The notes under the pieces: generated by a model
What the model was told of the DNA's origin: nothing
The model's database searches: none
What the model saw: only the letters and a program-made list of their open reading frames with translations
Origin: M3007 sp041160955
GTDB taxonomy: Bacteria; Bacteroidota; Bacteroidia; Chitinophagales; Saprospiraceae
DNA: 64,000 nucleotides
Direction: 5' to 3'
Assembly: GCA_041160955.1 (NCBI GenBank)
Contig: JBEAVK010000445.1
Coordinates: 8,160 to 72,159 of the forward strand
Shown here: one piece after another, positions 53,894-61,273 of the stretch
Position numbering within the stretch: position 1 is the stretch's first letter
Layout of the letters: every line of letters begins with the position of its first letter
Program-made: the position numbers and the translations under genes

Positions 53894-54901
53894 ATGAAAC
53901 GTAGTACAATAATTCTTTTTTTGCTCTTCGCAGCACTCGGCGCGGGTACTTGGTATGCTATGCGCTACAACCAAAAAGCCAAACAAGGCTCTAATATCAA
54001 TCCAGACATGGACTTTGGTATCAAAAATACCGATGAAATTTATAAGATCTTTATTGCCGATCGAACGGGGCGTACTGCTACGCTAGAACGAAATGGTAGC
54101 AAATGGCTGTATAATAAAACTCATGTTGCACGACAAACAGCCATAGACCAATTGCTAGAAACCATGAAAAAAATGAGGGTCAATTATATCCCTCCAGCAG
54201 CCAGCGAACCTGGTATGATCAAAAGTATCGCCGCTGAGGGTATCAAGGTGGAAGCATACGACAAGGAGGGCAAAATTATCAAAGTATATTACGTGGGCGG
54301 TGTAACCAATGATGAGACCGGGACTTATGTGATGATGGAAGGTGCCGAACACCCTTATGTTGCCCATATTCCAATTATGGTGGGTAGTTTCCGTATCCAC
54401 TTCCGCTTAGAGCCTGATGAGTGGTACGATCGTACTATTTTCGAGGAAAAACCCGAAGACATCCAGTTTGTAAGTGTGGAATACCCACAACGGAAATCGG
54501 AGTCTTTTAAATTAGAGAAAAAGGCAGCCTTGGAATATGCTATTACCCCGTACTATAGCACAACGCCAGTTAGCCGTCAGCCGCAAAAGAAAGGTGTCGC
54601 AGAAGCCTATTTAGTGGGCTTTGAAAAACTAGGTTGCGAGGCGCACGAAACGCATTCTCCAGAACGCGATTCCATTATCAGCTTAGTCCCTTTTGCTATT
54701 GTTACTTTGAAAAATGCAAATGGAACGGAAAAAGTGGTAAAATTTTGGCCTGTAGAACAAATTGACGACCCTAATACTAAACAAACCTTGACCATCCGTT
54801 ATTTAACAGAATGCAGTTGGGGGCCTTTTGTGCTTACCCAACATAAGGTTTTTGGGCCAATATTTAGAGGATATTCCCATTTCTATGGGAGCAAAAATTA
54901 A
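53894..54901 (+). CDS. DUF4340-domain envelope protein
   Basis: A 335-residue protein anchored by an N-terminal transmembrane segment (IILFLLFAALGAGTWYAM, about residues 5-22). The soluble part carries a DUF4340 domain near residues 40-240: IYKIFIADRTGRTATLERNG, KWLYNKTHVARQTAIDQLLE and a D-x-W-YDRTIF segment. DUF4340 often occurs beside ABC-type gliding/transport genes, but its function is unknown. The stop codon is only two bases from the ATG of the solitary paaC, indicating co-translation; why these two proteins are paired is not clear. Confidence 0.85.
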   Translation: MKRSTIILFLLFAALGAGTWYAMRYNQKAKQGSNINPDMDFGIKNTDEIYKIFIADRTGRTATLERNGSKWLYNKTHVARQTAIDQLLETMKKMRVNYIPPAASEPGMIKSIAAEGIKVEAYDKEGKIIKVYYVGGVTNDETGTYVMMEGAEHPYVAHIPIMVGSFRIHFRLEPDEWYDRTIFEEKPEDIQFVSVEYPQRKSESFKLEKKAALEYAITPYYSTTPVSRQPQKKGVAEAYLVGFEKLGCEAHETHSPERDSIISLVPFAIVTLKNANGTEKVVKFWPVEQIDDPNTKQTLTIRYLTECSWGPFVLTQHKVFGPIFRGYSHFYGSKN

Positions 54902-54903
54902 AT

Positions 54904-55662
54904 ATGCAAACAAGCAATACCGGGCAGCAACTGGCCCTTCAACTAGGCGATAATTGCCTTATTCTCGCTCAGCGCATTTCAGAATGGTGTGGTCACGGCC
55001 CCATTTTGGAACAAGATATTGCATTGACCAATATTGCATTGGATCTTTTGGGGCAAACGCGTATGTATTATGCTTATCATGTAAAAGATGACCCTGCTGG
55101 TAGGTCAGAAGACGATATTGCTTTTTTTAGGGATGCACCCCAATTCAAAAATGTACAAATCGTAGAATACCCTAATAAAGACTGGGCATATACCATTGCA
55201 AGGCAGTTTTTCTTTGATACCTGGCATTTTTTGTACTGTGGTGAATTAAAAAAAAGTAGTGATCCACAAATTGTTGCTATTGCGGAAAAAGCCTTTAAGG
55301 AAATTACTTATCACCAGCGCTTTTCAAGCGAATGGATGATCCGATTGGGCGATGGGACTGCGGTAAGTCATCAGAAAATTCAGGAAGCAGTGCAGGATTT
55401 ATGGGCATTTACTGGAGAATTAGTTTCACCTAATGCTGTGGATTTGGCAGCAGCAAAGGAGGGTATCGCCCCTGATTTTGAGCAATTACGCCCTAGATTT
55501 GAACAAAAAATTAAGGAAGTACTGACAACGGCCACATTGAGCATCCCTACGAATACTTGGATGCAAAAAGGAGGGAAAGATGGTCGGCACACCGAACACC
55601 TCGGATTTATTTTAGCCGAAATGCAACACATACAGCGGGCTTATCCGGGTAATATTTGGTAA
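54904..55662 (+). CDS. paaC: Solitary phenylacetyl-CoA epoxidase subunit PaaC
   Basis: A 252-residue PaaC protein. In the PaaABCE multicomponent monooxygenase, PaaC is the structural subunit that pairs with the diiron catalytic PaaA to make 1,2-epoxyphenylacetyl-CoA. Family motifs are clear: LGDNCLILAQRISEWCGHGP, LTNIALDLLGQTRMYYAYHV, DWAYTIARQFFFDTWH, KAFKEITYHQRFSSEWMIRL and GKDGRHTEHLGFILAEMQHI near the C-terminus. It has the normal family length. The paaA, paaB, paaD and paaE genes that normally flank it are absent here. It instead follows the DUF4340 gene by two bases and ends before a hairpin. Confidence 0.92.
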   Translation: MQTSNTGQQLALQLGDNCLILAQRISEWCGHGPILEQDIALTNIALDLLGQTRMYYAYHVKDDPAGRSEDDIAFFRDAPQFKNVQIVEYPNKDWAYTIARQFFFDTWHFLYCGELKKSSDPQIVAIAEKAFKEITYHQRFSSEWMIRLGDGTAVSHQKIQEAVQDLWAFTGELVSPNAVDLAAAKEGIAPDFEQLRPRFEQKIKEVLTTATLSIPTNTWMQKGGKDGRHTEHLGFILAEMQHIQRAYPGNIW

Positions 55663-55683
55663 ACTTGGGGGGCGTTTAAAATG

Positions 55684-55729
55684 TAGCGTTTAAAATTGAA
55701 CATTACTTAATGTTAAATTTTAAACGCTA
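55684..55729. terminator. Bidirectional hairpin between paaC and 55768 gene
   Basis: Fourteen-base perfect arms (tagcgtttaaaatt / aattttaaacgcta) enclose a second pairing (aacatt / aatgtt). It lies between convergent genes, 22 bases past the paaC stop and 39 bases past the stop of the 55768-56454 gene. Confidence 0.65.
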
Positions 55730-55767
55730 TATTTTGAATGTTCAAGTGTGAGCCACGCACCGTTCAA

Positions 55768-56454
55768 TTAAAATTTTCTTACCTTATCCTTAAAGACAAA
55801 CTTCACAAATTCGCCGTTTATAGGCACTTCAACCAATATTTTGTCAATATAATCTGTATTTTTCTTGATTTTCACAACGCCTTGTAGTGCCTCATCTTCG
55901 TATAAAGTATGGGCGCGCAACAACCCATCTTTGGGTGTATATGGTGCTGAATTAAATTGGGGATTGATGATAAACCAAGGTTGAAAAAAGAAATTGTTGA
56001 AATCATCGAAATCATTATCTCTTTCTATTCGATTATTGGAAGAATTGCTCGCAACAGCAGCTGTTATTGCTACAGCAGCAACAGCACCAACAATTAAGGC
56101 ATTTTTGGTATTGCGGCGTTTGATAAATTCACGAGCCGTAAATACACGTAATTCTTGTCGTTGCCCTCTTTTATTGTAGCCATACGCTTTTACTAGTTCT
56201 GGTTCAAAAGTAAAAAACGTATCGCCTAAGTTAAATACTGCCAAGTTAAGATTCAGAAAATTACTTCCGCCTTTGGTGGTCAGCGTAGCCGCTACGTCTC
56301 CGTCTATCGTCTTTGCACGTAAATCGGGCATACCATGCGTGTAGATAATCTCTGTTCTTTCTGGTTGATTAGCAGCAGGTTTATAAAAAAAAGTGCGTGA
56401 ACACGAACTGAATATGGCCATTGAGGCGAGCAATAATAGGATAGGGTATTTCAT
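55768..56454 (-). CDS. Lipoprotein of unknown function
   Basis: A 228-residue lipoprotein with the lipobox FSSC (Cys18). The mature part begins with a beta-rich region (ERTEIIYTHGMPDLRAKTID, LNLAVFNLGDTFFTFEPELV). A hydrophobic segment of about 18 residues in the middle (ALIVGAVAAVAITAAVAS) could be a glycine-zipper or membrane-inserting helix. A Phe/Asn/Asp-rich linker (DDFNNFFFQPW) and a beta-rich end follow. No known family was recognised. A -7 box lies 37 bases upstream. The outer-membrane location is inferred from the lipobox. Confidence 0.75.
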   Translation of the reverse strand: MKYPILLLLASMAIFSSCSRTFFYKPAANQPERTEIIYTHGMPDLRAKTIDGDVAATLTTKGGSNFLNLNLAVFNLGDTFFTFEPELVKAYGYNKRGQRQELRVFTAREFIKRRNTKNALIVGAVAAVAITAAVASNSSNNRIERDNDFDDFNNFFFQPWFIINPQFNSAPYTPKDGLLRAHTLYEDEALQGVVKIKKNTDYIDKILVEVPINGEFVKFVFKDKVRKF

Positions 56455-56490
56455 AATATTTTAAAAATTGAGTGTTTTTGAATGCTACTA

Positions 56491-56498
56491 CAAATATA
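56491..56498 (-). promoter_or_regulatory. -7 box of 55768-56454 gene
   Basis: The minus strand reads TATATTTG, a perfect TAnnTTTG match, 36 bases before the ATG at 56454. Confidence 0.5.
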
Positions 56499-56571
56499 AG
56501 TACAGAACGATAATATTGTTGTTGTTGTTAACGAATATTAAATTGGATTTAACATTTTTTTTCCATTGTCT

Positions 56572-56772
56572 CCGTAGAGACGTTGCACTGCAACGTCTAA
56601 CGCCCGAACGTTCAAATAATTCTACCCGAAAAACGTTCAAATAATTCCACCAAAAAATATTCAATATCCTACCCGAAATATTCAATATCCTACCCGAAAA
56701 TATTTAATATTCCACCCAGCTCACCAACCATTTATCCTAGATCCTAGACGTTGCAGTGCAACGTCTCTACGG
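56572..56772. repeat. MITE-like element with terminal inverted repeats
   Basis: Two 27-base ends in inverted orientation (56572-56598, ccgtagagacgttgcactgc onward; 56746-56772, agacgttgcagtgcaacgtc onward) match across their whole length apart from isolated positions. Each end is itself palindromic (gacgttgca-ctgcaacgtc). The interior carries five imperfect tandem units of 21-25 bases built on cccgaaa...ttcaa(a)tat..c (56605-56722). The element has no coding capacity. It fills most of the 350-base gap between the 55768 gene and the next remnant. Confidence 0.8.
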
Positions 56773-56804
56773 GTATTATTGATTTCAAATGAACAACCCA
56801 TAAT

Positions 56805-57086
56805 TTACCACCATTTTTTAAAAACCCAAACACGACCAAGGTCAATCCACTGCCACTGTTTTCGTTCAAATCGCACCTCCGATGGTGGCCAAATATCCGT
56901 TGGAGGAGGATGCCCAAACACCGTATGATAGGTTTGCAGGGTTTTATTATACCAATCTGTAAATTTTGTATTTTCATCCGCTCCGCCTTCTGTAGGATGA
57001 TGATGGAGTGGTTGTTGGAGTACTTGACCACAAAAATCGTCCCAATAAGAACGGGTATAAATCAAGTGCAAATGCCAGACAGGTTT
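56805..57086 (-). pseudogene. Remnant of a WHLHL-motif (GRDP/TIGR04222-like) protein
   Basis: Directly after the lipase stop codon (TAA at 57087-57089), the same frame continues for 93 codons without an ATG: KPVWHLHLIYTRSYWDDFCG, HHHPTEGGADENTKF, GHPPPTDIWPPSEVRF and GRVWVFKKWW before TAA. The WHLHL-YTRSYW-DFC, HHPTxGG and PPxDIWP pattern is one I associate with the N-terminal domain of bacterial glycine-rich-domain or TIGR04222-like membrane proteins; the family name is from memory. The usual residues before WHLHL are missing, so the 5' end has been lost, probably at the lipase junction. Confidence 0.6.
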
Positions 57087-58445
57087 TTAATCAAAAACAA
57101 CCACTTCAACACCCGAATTAGAAGGTATTTTCCGCATATTGAGCGTCCTTCCATTCAGTTGGAAACTTACTGGTCCGGCAGTCGTAGGGTTATAAAACAC
57201 ATCAATTCCACTCAAGAAAGTAAAACTACCAAAAAGTCCAACTGCTGTAAAATCAGAGATATTATTGCTGTTTCCATCGTATAAAAAGAACGAAATCGCC
57301 GTTTTGGAGGGTGCTGCAAAAGCATTCGTACTCAGTAAATCACTACCAGACTTGAGGGAATCGCGGCCATTTATCACAGCCTGCGATGCCGAGAAACAGT
57401 TTACAACAGATTGATTGGCAGAATTGGGCAAACCCGCCAATAATAAACCCGCTGGGCTAGTTGGCCCCGGTAAAGTACGTAAATAGACAAAATTATTCGT
57501 TCGGATAAATTTTTCGCGGAAATAGTGGATGGTACGGCCAGTAACTGGTTTTACCACAATTTCCATGGGGCGGTTACCCTCCAAATTTTGCACCGCCCAC
57601 CGACCTTGTGCATCCGCATTGAGTGTAGTGATGGCGTTGCCTTCACGTTCACCAGTAATGGGATTGGAATAATAGAGTTCGATGGTAGCATTAGCAGCAG
57701 GTGCATTTTCGCCAAATGTAACCGCCCGGCCACCTAAACAAACAATTGATTCTGGTGCAATTTCGGTAGTAGGTGGTGGCGCCCCGTTAAAAAACTGGAA
57801 TACTTGATAAAAAGACATGGCACTGGTAGCCACTTGATAATGATCGAGACCGGGTAGCATTACATTAGTGGCACCGTTGATATTGCCACCCATAGCGACC
57901 AAATCATCCATCGACCAAAGATTGAGTGTTGGTACGCTACCACCCGGGCCAGCAGCGCCGCTTTGGGTGCCACTGGCAACGTGGACATAGTGTGCTACCT
58001 TGGCTGCATTGTTGAGGTTATTCAAATACGCATAACAAGTACCGCCACCAGCCGAATGACCGATCAAATCCACCTGCGCACTACCCGTGCGAGCGCGCAC
58101 CGTATCAATAAAAGCATTGAGGAGTGCGGAAGTATTACCACCGCCTGCTCCAAGGCTATTCCAATCAAAGGCATACATTTGTCGATTGCAATAGCCATTG
58201 GAGGTAAAATATTGGGCAAATTTGGCCCAAGTATCACCCGAAGCCAAAAAACCATGCACCATGACTATAGGTCGATAAACATCACAGCCCAAAGCATTGG
58301 GATTGCCTGTCCATTTTTGCACTTCCGAACGAGCAGTTATGTCATTGATATTTTCGGTATTATCTTGTTGCAACAGGTTGTTTTTAGTGCACGAAAAACA
58401 AAATAGAATAAGTAAAAGTGGAGCAAGTAAGTAGTTGAAACGCAT
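57087..58445 (-). CDS. Lipase/esterase-like lipoprotein
   Basis: A 452-residue outer-membrane or periplasmic lipoprotein (FSC lipobox, Cys19). Residues about 55-235 are an alpha/beta hydrolase of the lipase/PGAP1 type: the oxyanion motif VMVHGFLASGDTW (61-73) and nucleophile elbow GHSAGGG at 129-135 (Ser131), with LNLWSMDDLVAMGG carrying a likely acid and GLDHYQVATS a likely His. A carboxypeptidase-regulatory-like beta domain follows (about 255-320, TIELYYSNPITGEREGNAIT). The last ~130 residues are beta-rich and unrecognised. A -7 box lies upstream. The frame runs in register into the remnant downstream. Confidence 0.87.
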   Translation of the reverse strand: MRFNYLLAPLLLILFCFSCTKNNLLQQDNTENINDITARSEVQKWTGNPNALGCDVYRPIVMVHGFLASGDTWAKFAQYFTSNGYCNRQMYAFDWNSLGAGGGNTSALLNAFIDTVRARTGSAQVDLIGHSAGGGTCYAYLNNLNNAAKVAHYVHVASGTQSGAAGPGGSVPTLNLWSMDDLVAMGGNINGATNVMLPGLDHYQVATSAMSFYQVFQFFNGAPPPTTEIAPESIVCLGGRAVTFGENAPAANATIELYYSNPITGEREGNAITTLNADAQGRWAVQNLEGNRPMEIVVKPVTGRTIHYFREKFIRTNNFVYLRTLPGPTSPAGLLLAGLPNSANQSVVNCFSASQAVINGRDSLKSGSDLLSTNAFAAPSKTAISFFLYDGNSNNISDFTAVGLFGSFTFLSGIDVFYNPTTAGPVSFQLNGRTLNMRKIPSNSGVEVVVFD

Positions 58446-58490
58446 AGTAATATGGTGCTAAATAGGCAATGCGCCTATTATTTTATCCCG

Positions 58491-58498
58491 CAAATATA
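58491..58498 (-). promoter_or_regulatory. -7 box of lipase-like gene
   Basis: The minus strand reads TATATTTG, a perfect TAnnTTTG match, 45 bases before the ATG at 58445. The intervening leader contains a 7-bp hairpin (aataggc / gcctatt). Confidence 0.55.
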
Positions 58499-58535
58499 GC
58501 AATTTCTACTTGTTGGCAGCATTTGATCCTAAAGA

Positions 58536-58585
58536 CTATAAACATATATTTCCTACGGGAATTTGGGCGACGGCTCGATAGTTAC
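58536..58585. repeat. Half copy of the palindromic repeat family
   Basis: This 50-base stretch runs ctataaacatatatttccta, cgggaatttgggcgac, ggctcgatagttac. It matches the right arm plus outer end of the elements at 12924-13180 and 60011-60214 (ends ...ggct..a.agttac). The left half is absent, so it is a solo arm. Confidence 0.75.
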
Positions 58586-58722
58586 ATAATTTGTTCATAA
58601 GCCCTAATACCTAAAATCAGCACATTAGATATACCACATTTGAGGGTAAATACGTTCAATGTCTCTTTAGGATTCAAAATCTTTCGATCTATAAATTTTA
58701 TTCACATATAAGTCATTGCACC

Positions 58723-58879
58723 ATGAAAGACACCATTTTTATTGCCTTTTTGGCACTATTACTCACCAATTACGCTTATGCGCAGAATAATACGGAACGC
58801 CTTATAATTATGGGCTATTAGCAGGTGTTATTGGCATCCGACAGGATGATCGCACGCTCGCGCTACGTCCTGAATTTGG
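58723..58879 (+). pseudogene. Frameshifted fragment with signal peptide
   Basis: An ATG at 58723 starts a good signal peptide (MKDTIFIAFLALLLTNYAYA, then Q), but the frame stops at TAG (58819-58821). A one-base shift within acggaacgcct restores a protein-like sequence (TPYNYGLLAGVIGIRQDDRT, LALRPEFGWRA) that runs into the DUF2905 gene region in another frame. This appears to be a decayed secreted protein joined to the 5' side of the DUF2905 gene. Confidence 0.5.
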
Positions 58880-59080
58880 TTGGCGGGCGTACTACTTTTA
58901 CTCATCGGTCTTGTTCTTTTACTGTCAAAAGGACGACTTGGGCTGGATTGGTTTGGTCATTTGCCCGGCGACTTTAGGATAGAAAGGGAAAACTTTAGTT
59001 GCTATGCCCCGATTGCTTCTATGCTAATCGTTAGTTTATTTATAAATCTTTTGGTTCGAATTTATCATTATTTTTTCTAA
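58880..59080 (+). CDS. DUF2905-family small membrane protein
   Basis: A 66-residue protein matching DUF2905: a first hydrophobic helix (LAGVLLLLIGLVLLLSKGRL), the family core FGHLPGDFRIERENFSCYAP (residues 25-44) and a second hydrophobic helix (ASMLIVSLFINLLVRIYHYF). Its function is unknown; it is predicted to be an inner-membrane protein with two helices. The only start in frame is TTG at 58880 (or ATT at 58874) after a TGA at 58871, so the natural ATG and first few residues seem to be missing. That agrees with a recombination junction with the fragment just upstream. Expression is therefore doubtful. Confidence 0.7.
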   Translation: MAGVLLLLIGLVLLLSKGRLGLDWFGHLPGDFRIERENFSCYAPIASMLIVSLFINLLVRIYHYFF

Positions 59081-59113
59081 AAGCATGACAGTGATTTGCG
59101 TTTGTATTTTGGA

Positions 59114-59899
59114 TTAATCCTCTATTTGCTCTACAAATACATTCATATTATTCAAACGCAAATCACCAAAATAAGTAGCCGTGGCCACATCTGCCGCATC
59201 TCGGCCGTAGGCTAAAATGGCTCTTCCTCCGGTCAAAACGTGTTGCATCGCATCAAAAGTGTACCATCTATCGCCTAAATATGCTTCAAACCACGCATGT
59301 AAGTCCATCGGTTTTAAATCGTATAAATAACCTACCACAAACCGCGCAGGTATATTGATACTTCTACAAAGTGCTATGGCCAAATGCGACATATCTCTGC
59401 AAACACCATGTTGTGCGCTCAAGGTATCTAATGCCGAAGTGGTGGAAGTACTGCGATCGTATTCATATTTTATATTTTTGTGTACCCATAGCCGTATCGC
59501 TTCTACCATTTGATAACCAATATTAATATCGCCTGTAATGGAGAGTGCTTTACCGATTAGTTTATCAGATTCACAGAAGCGGCTGGGTAACAAATAAATC
59601 AAAGTATCATCTGGTAAATATTGAATTAGGGTAAAATTGGCATCGGTATTGATCTCCACGTATGCGCTTGTTTCTATAATTGAATTGGTATTGATCAAGA
59701 AAGTGCCTTCTGGCGTAATCAACCGTTGGCAATAATTACCATATAGGTCAATGTATTCTGTGATAGGGACATACGGGTTTATATGGTATTCTTCATATAG
59801 TACCGTTTGATACCATCCTTCACGGGGGCGTAATAGTAAAATGAGTGGGGTATTATAAGCAGCATGGTATTCTAATTGACAACCAATTTTTAATTTCAT
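59114..59899 (-). CDS. Transglutaminase-like domain protein
   Basis: A 261-residue soluble protein with an N-terminal beta-rich region (about 1-115, MKLKIGCQLEY) and a transglutaminase-like cysteine-protease fold. The triad is visible: Cys167 in SAQHGVCRDMSHLAIALCRS, His201 in DLHAWFEAYLGDRWY and Asp216 in FDAMQH. This is the layout of the bacterial transglutaminase N/core family; activity may be peptide or amide hydrolysis. The frame opens at 59923, but ATG 59899 starts at the family N-terminus. No signal peptide is seen. No functional link to flanking genes is evident. Confidence 0.9.
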   Translation of the reverse strand: MKLKIGCQLEYHAAYNTPLILLLRPREGWYQTVLYEEYHINPYVPITEYIDLYGNYCQRLITPEGTFLINTNSIIETSAYVEINTDANFTLIQYLPDDTLIYLLPSRFCESDKLIGKALSITGDINIGYQMVEAIRLWVHKNIKYEYDRSTSTTSALDTLSAQHGVCRDMSHLAIALCRSINIPARFVVGYLYDLKPMDLHAWFEAYLGDRWYTFDAMQHVLTGGRAILAYGRDAADVATATYFGDLRLNNMNVFVEQIED

Positions 59900-60010
59900 C
59901 AATAATATTTTAAATAGAAACATCGTATGCCTTGTTTAGTTGTCGGCGCGTTTTTCTAAAATTGCTGAAAGATAGTATAAAAATGAAACTTACTGGAATA
60001 AATTATTTTT

Positions 60011-60214
60011 GTAACTATTCAGCCCCACTCAAAAAAATCCCATAGGGAATATATGTTTATAGGCTGAATAGGGAGATTAGCCTAAATCCCAGAGGGTTTT
60101 TATCTAAAAACGTGCAAAATAACATGCAATCCCTACGGGATTTGGGTCAGGTTTTCAATCAACCCTATAAACATACATTCCCGATGGGAATTTAGGCGGC
60201 GGCTGTACAGTTAC
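60011..60214. repeat. MITE-like palindromic element, copy 2 (complete)
   Basis: A 204-base element with outer ends gtaactattcagcc (left) and ggctgtacagttac (right) in inverted orientation. Arms atagggaatatatgtttata (60043) and its complement tataaacatacattcccgat (60167) pair, and inner arms aaatcccagagggttttt / aatccctacgggattt do too. It is non-coding. It occupies most of the 345-base gap between the 59114 gene and the FAD oxidoreductase gene. AT-rich flanks resemble an imperfect target duplication but are not decisive. Confidence 0.82.
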
Positions 60215-60244
60215 TAATTTTTTGAGTTTCCTTGGTACCTTTTT

Positions 60245-61273
60245 CTAGCCAAATCGCTCGATATTTACTTCCTTATTGATAGAAATACCGTCTAAAATAT
60301 GTTGCGCAAAATGCGCTGCCCAATAAGGAGTTAACAACGCGCCTTTACTCCCCATTCCATTAAAAATACCAATTTTAGGGTTGTCTTTGCTCCAACCAAT
60401 AAGGGGTCTTCGGTCTTTGGCAACCGGCCGAACAGCAGCACTATGATCTATCACATCATAACCTACACTCAGCATTGTTGCCAATTCTTCTTGGATAAAA
60501 TCCAAACCCGTTTGGGAAGGATCTGTATCTTCAAAATCCCAATAATAATTGGCACCAGTCCAGTACAATCCTGCTCCGTAAGGCACCAACATGATTTGTT
60601 TTTTGAGCATGGAATGGATCACACGATCGGTATGTAGCCGTATCAATAATCGGTCACCTTTTGCCGATAACCATGGAATACCCGGAATTAAGTCGTTTTG
60701 TGCACCGTAGTAGCCTTCACAAAAAATAATATGCTCAAAATCAGGAAGATAGGTACTTATGTTTTCGGAGGTAATATGCTTGTCCAAAAAGCTGTTGCGG
60801 CTTGAAAAAAAACGATGCGCATAGCCACATACTGCGCTAAAATCGACTCTAGCAGATTGATGAATAACGCCAAAACCATAGTTAGGGTGGGCTAATCCTT
60901 GCCATTCGCCCGCGTGTGCAGCCACATCGGTGAAGCCTTCATAATCGGGTCTTCCAACGCGGAGGTTCCAGTCATTCTGCTCCAAAGTACTGCCCAATAG
61001 ACGTATAATTGGGTAATCAAACCAAATTGGCTGTTGGGCTGCTAATGCTGTTTTTTGATAAAATGCCTTGGCAAACGGGTAAAAAGTATCAAAACCCCAA
61101 GATTTTACATACCTTTTACCCGTTACCGGATTAATCACGCCTGCTGCAATAGAGGACGCTGATTTTAATTGTAATTGATCCGCAATATGCACTTCCGCAC
61201 CTGCGTGGTGCAGTGTGAGCGCGAGTACGCTACCTGTAATGCCTTGCCCAACGATGAGTATTTTCTTCGGCAT
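60245..61273 (-). CDS. FAD-dependent oxidoreductase (DAO family)
   Basis: A 342-residue flavoprotein of the D-amino-acid oxidase/GlpO superfamily. The N-terminal Rossmann motif VGQGITGSVLALTL (residues 7-20) and acidic strand end (VHIADQ) bind FAD. SIAAGVINPVTGKRYVKSWG is typical of the MnmC-like/DAO subgroup. The C-terminal FAD-binding motif lies in RPLIGWSKDNPKIGIFNGMG. The substrate is unknown; the subgroup includes enzymes acting on modified tRNA bases or amino acids. Its ATG overlaps the stop codon of the upstream proline-rich gene (TAATG), so the two are translationally coupled. Confidence 0.88.
   Translation of the reverse strand: MPKKILIVGQGITGSVLALTLHHAGAEVHIADQLQLKSASSIAAGVINPVTGKRYVKSWGFDTFYPFAKAFYQKTALAAQQPIWFDYPIIRLLGSTLEQNDWNLRVGRPDYEGFTDVAAHAGEWQGLAHPNYGFGVIHQSARVDFSAVCGYAHRFFSSRNSFLDKHITSENISTYLPDFEHIIFCEGYYGAQNDLIPGIPWLSAKGDRLLIRLHTDRVIHSMLKKQIMLVPYGAGLYWTGANYYWDFEDTDPSQTGLDFIQEELATMLSVGYDVIDHSAAVRPVAKDRRPLIGWSKDNPKIGIFNGMGSKGALLTPYWAAHFAQHILDGISINKEVNIERFG

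Noticed and set aside
56744..57031. 95-codon minus frame over the WHLHL-type remnant
   Set aside because: Another frame over the same bases carries the recognisable domain; this one also runs through the repeat element.
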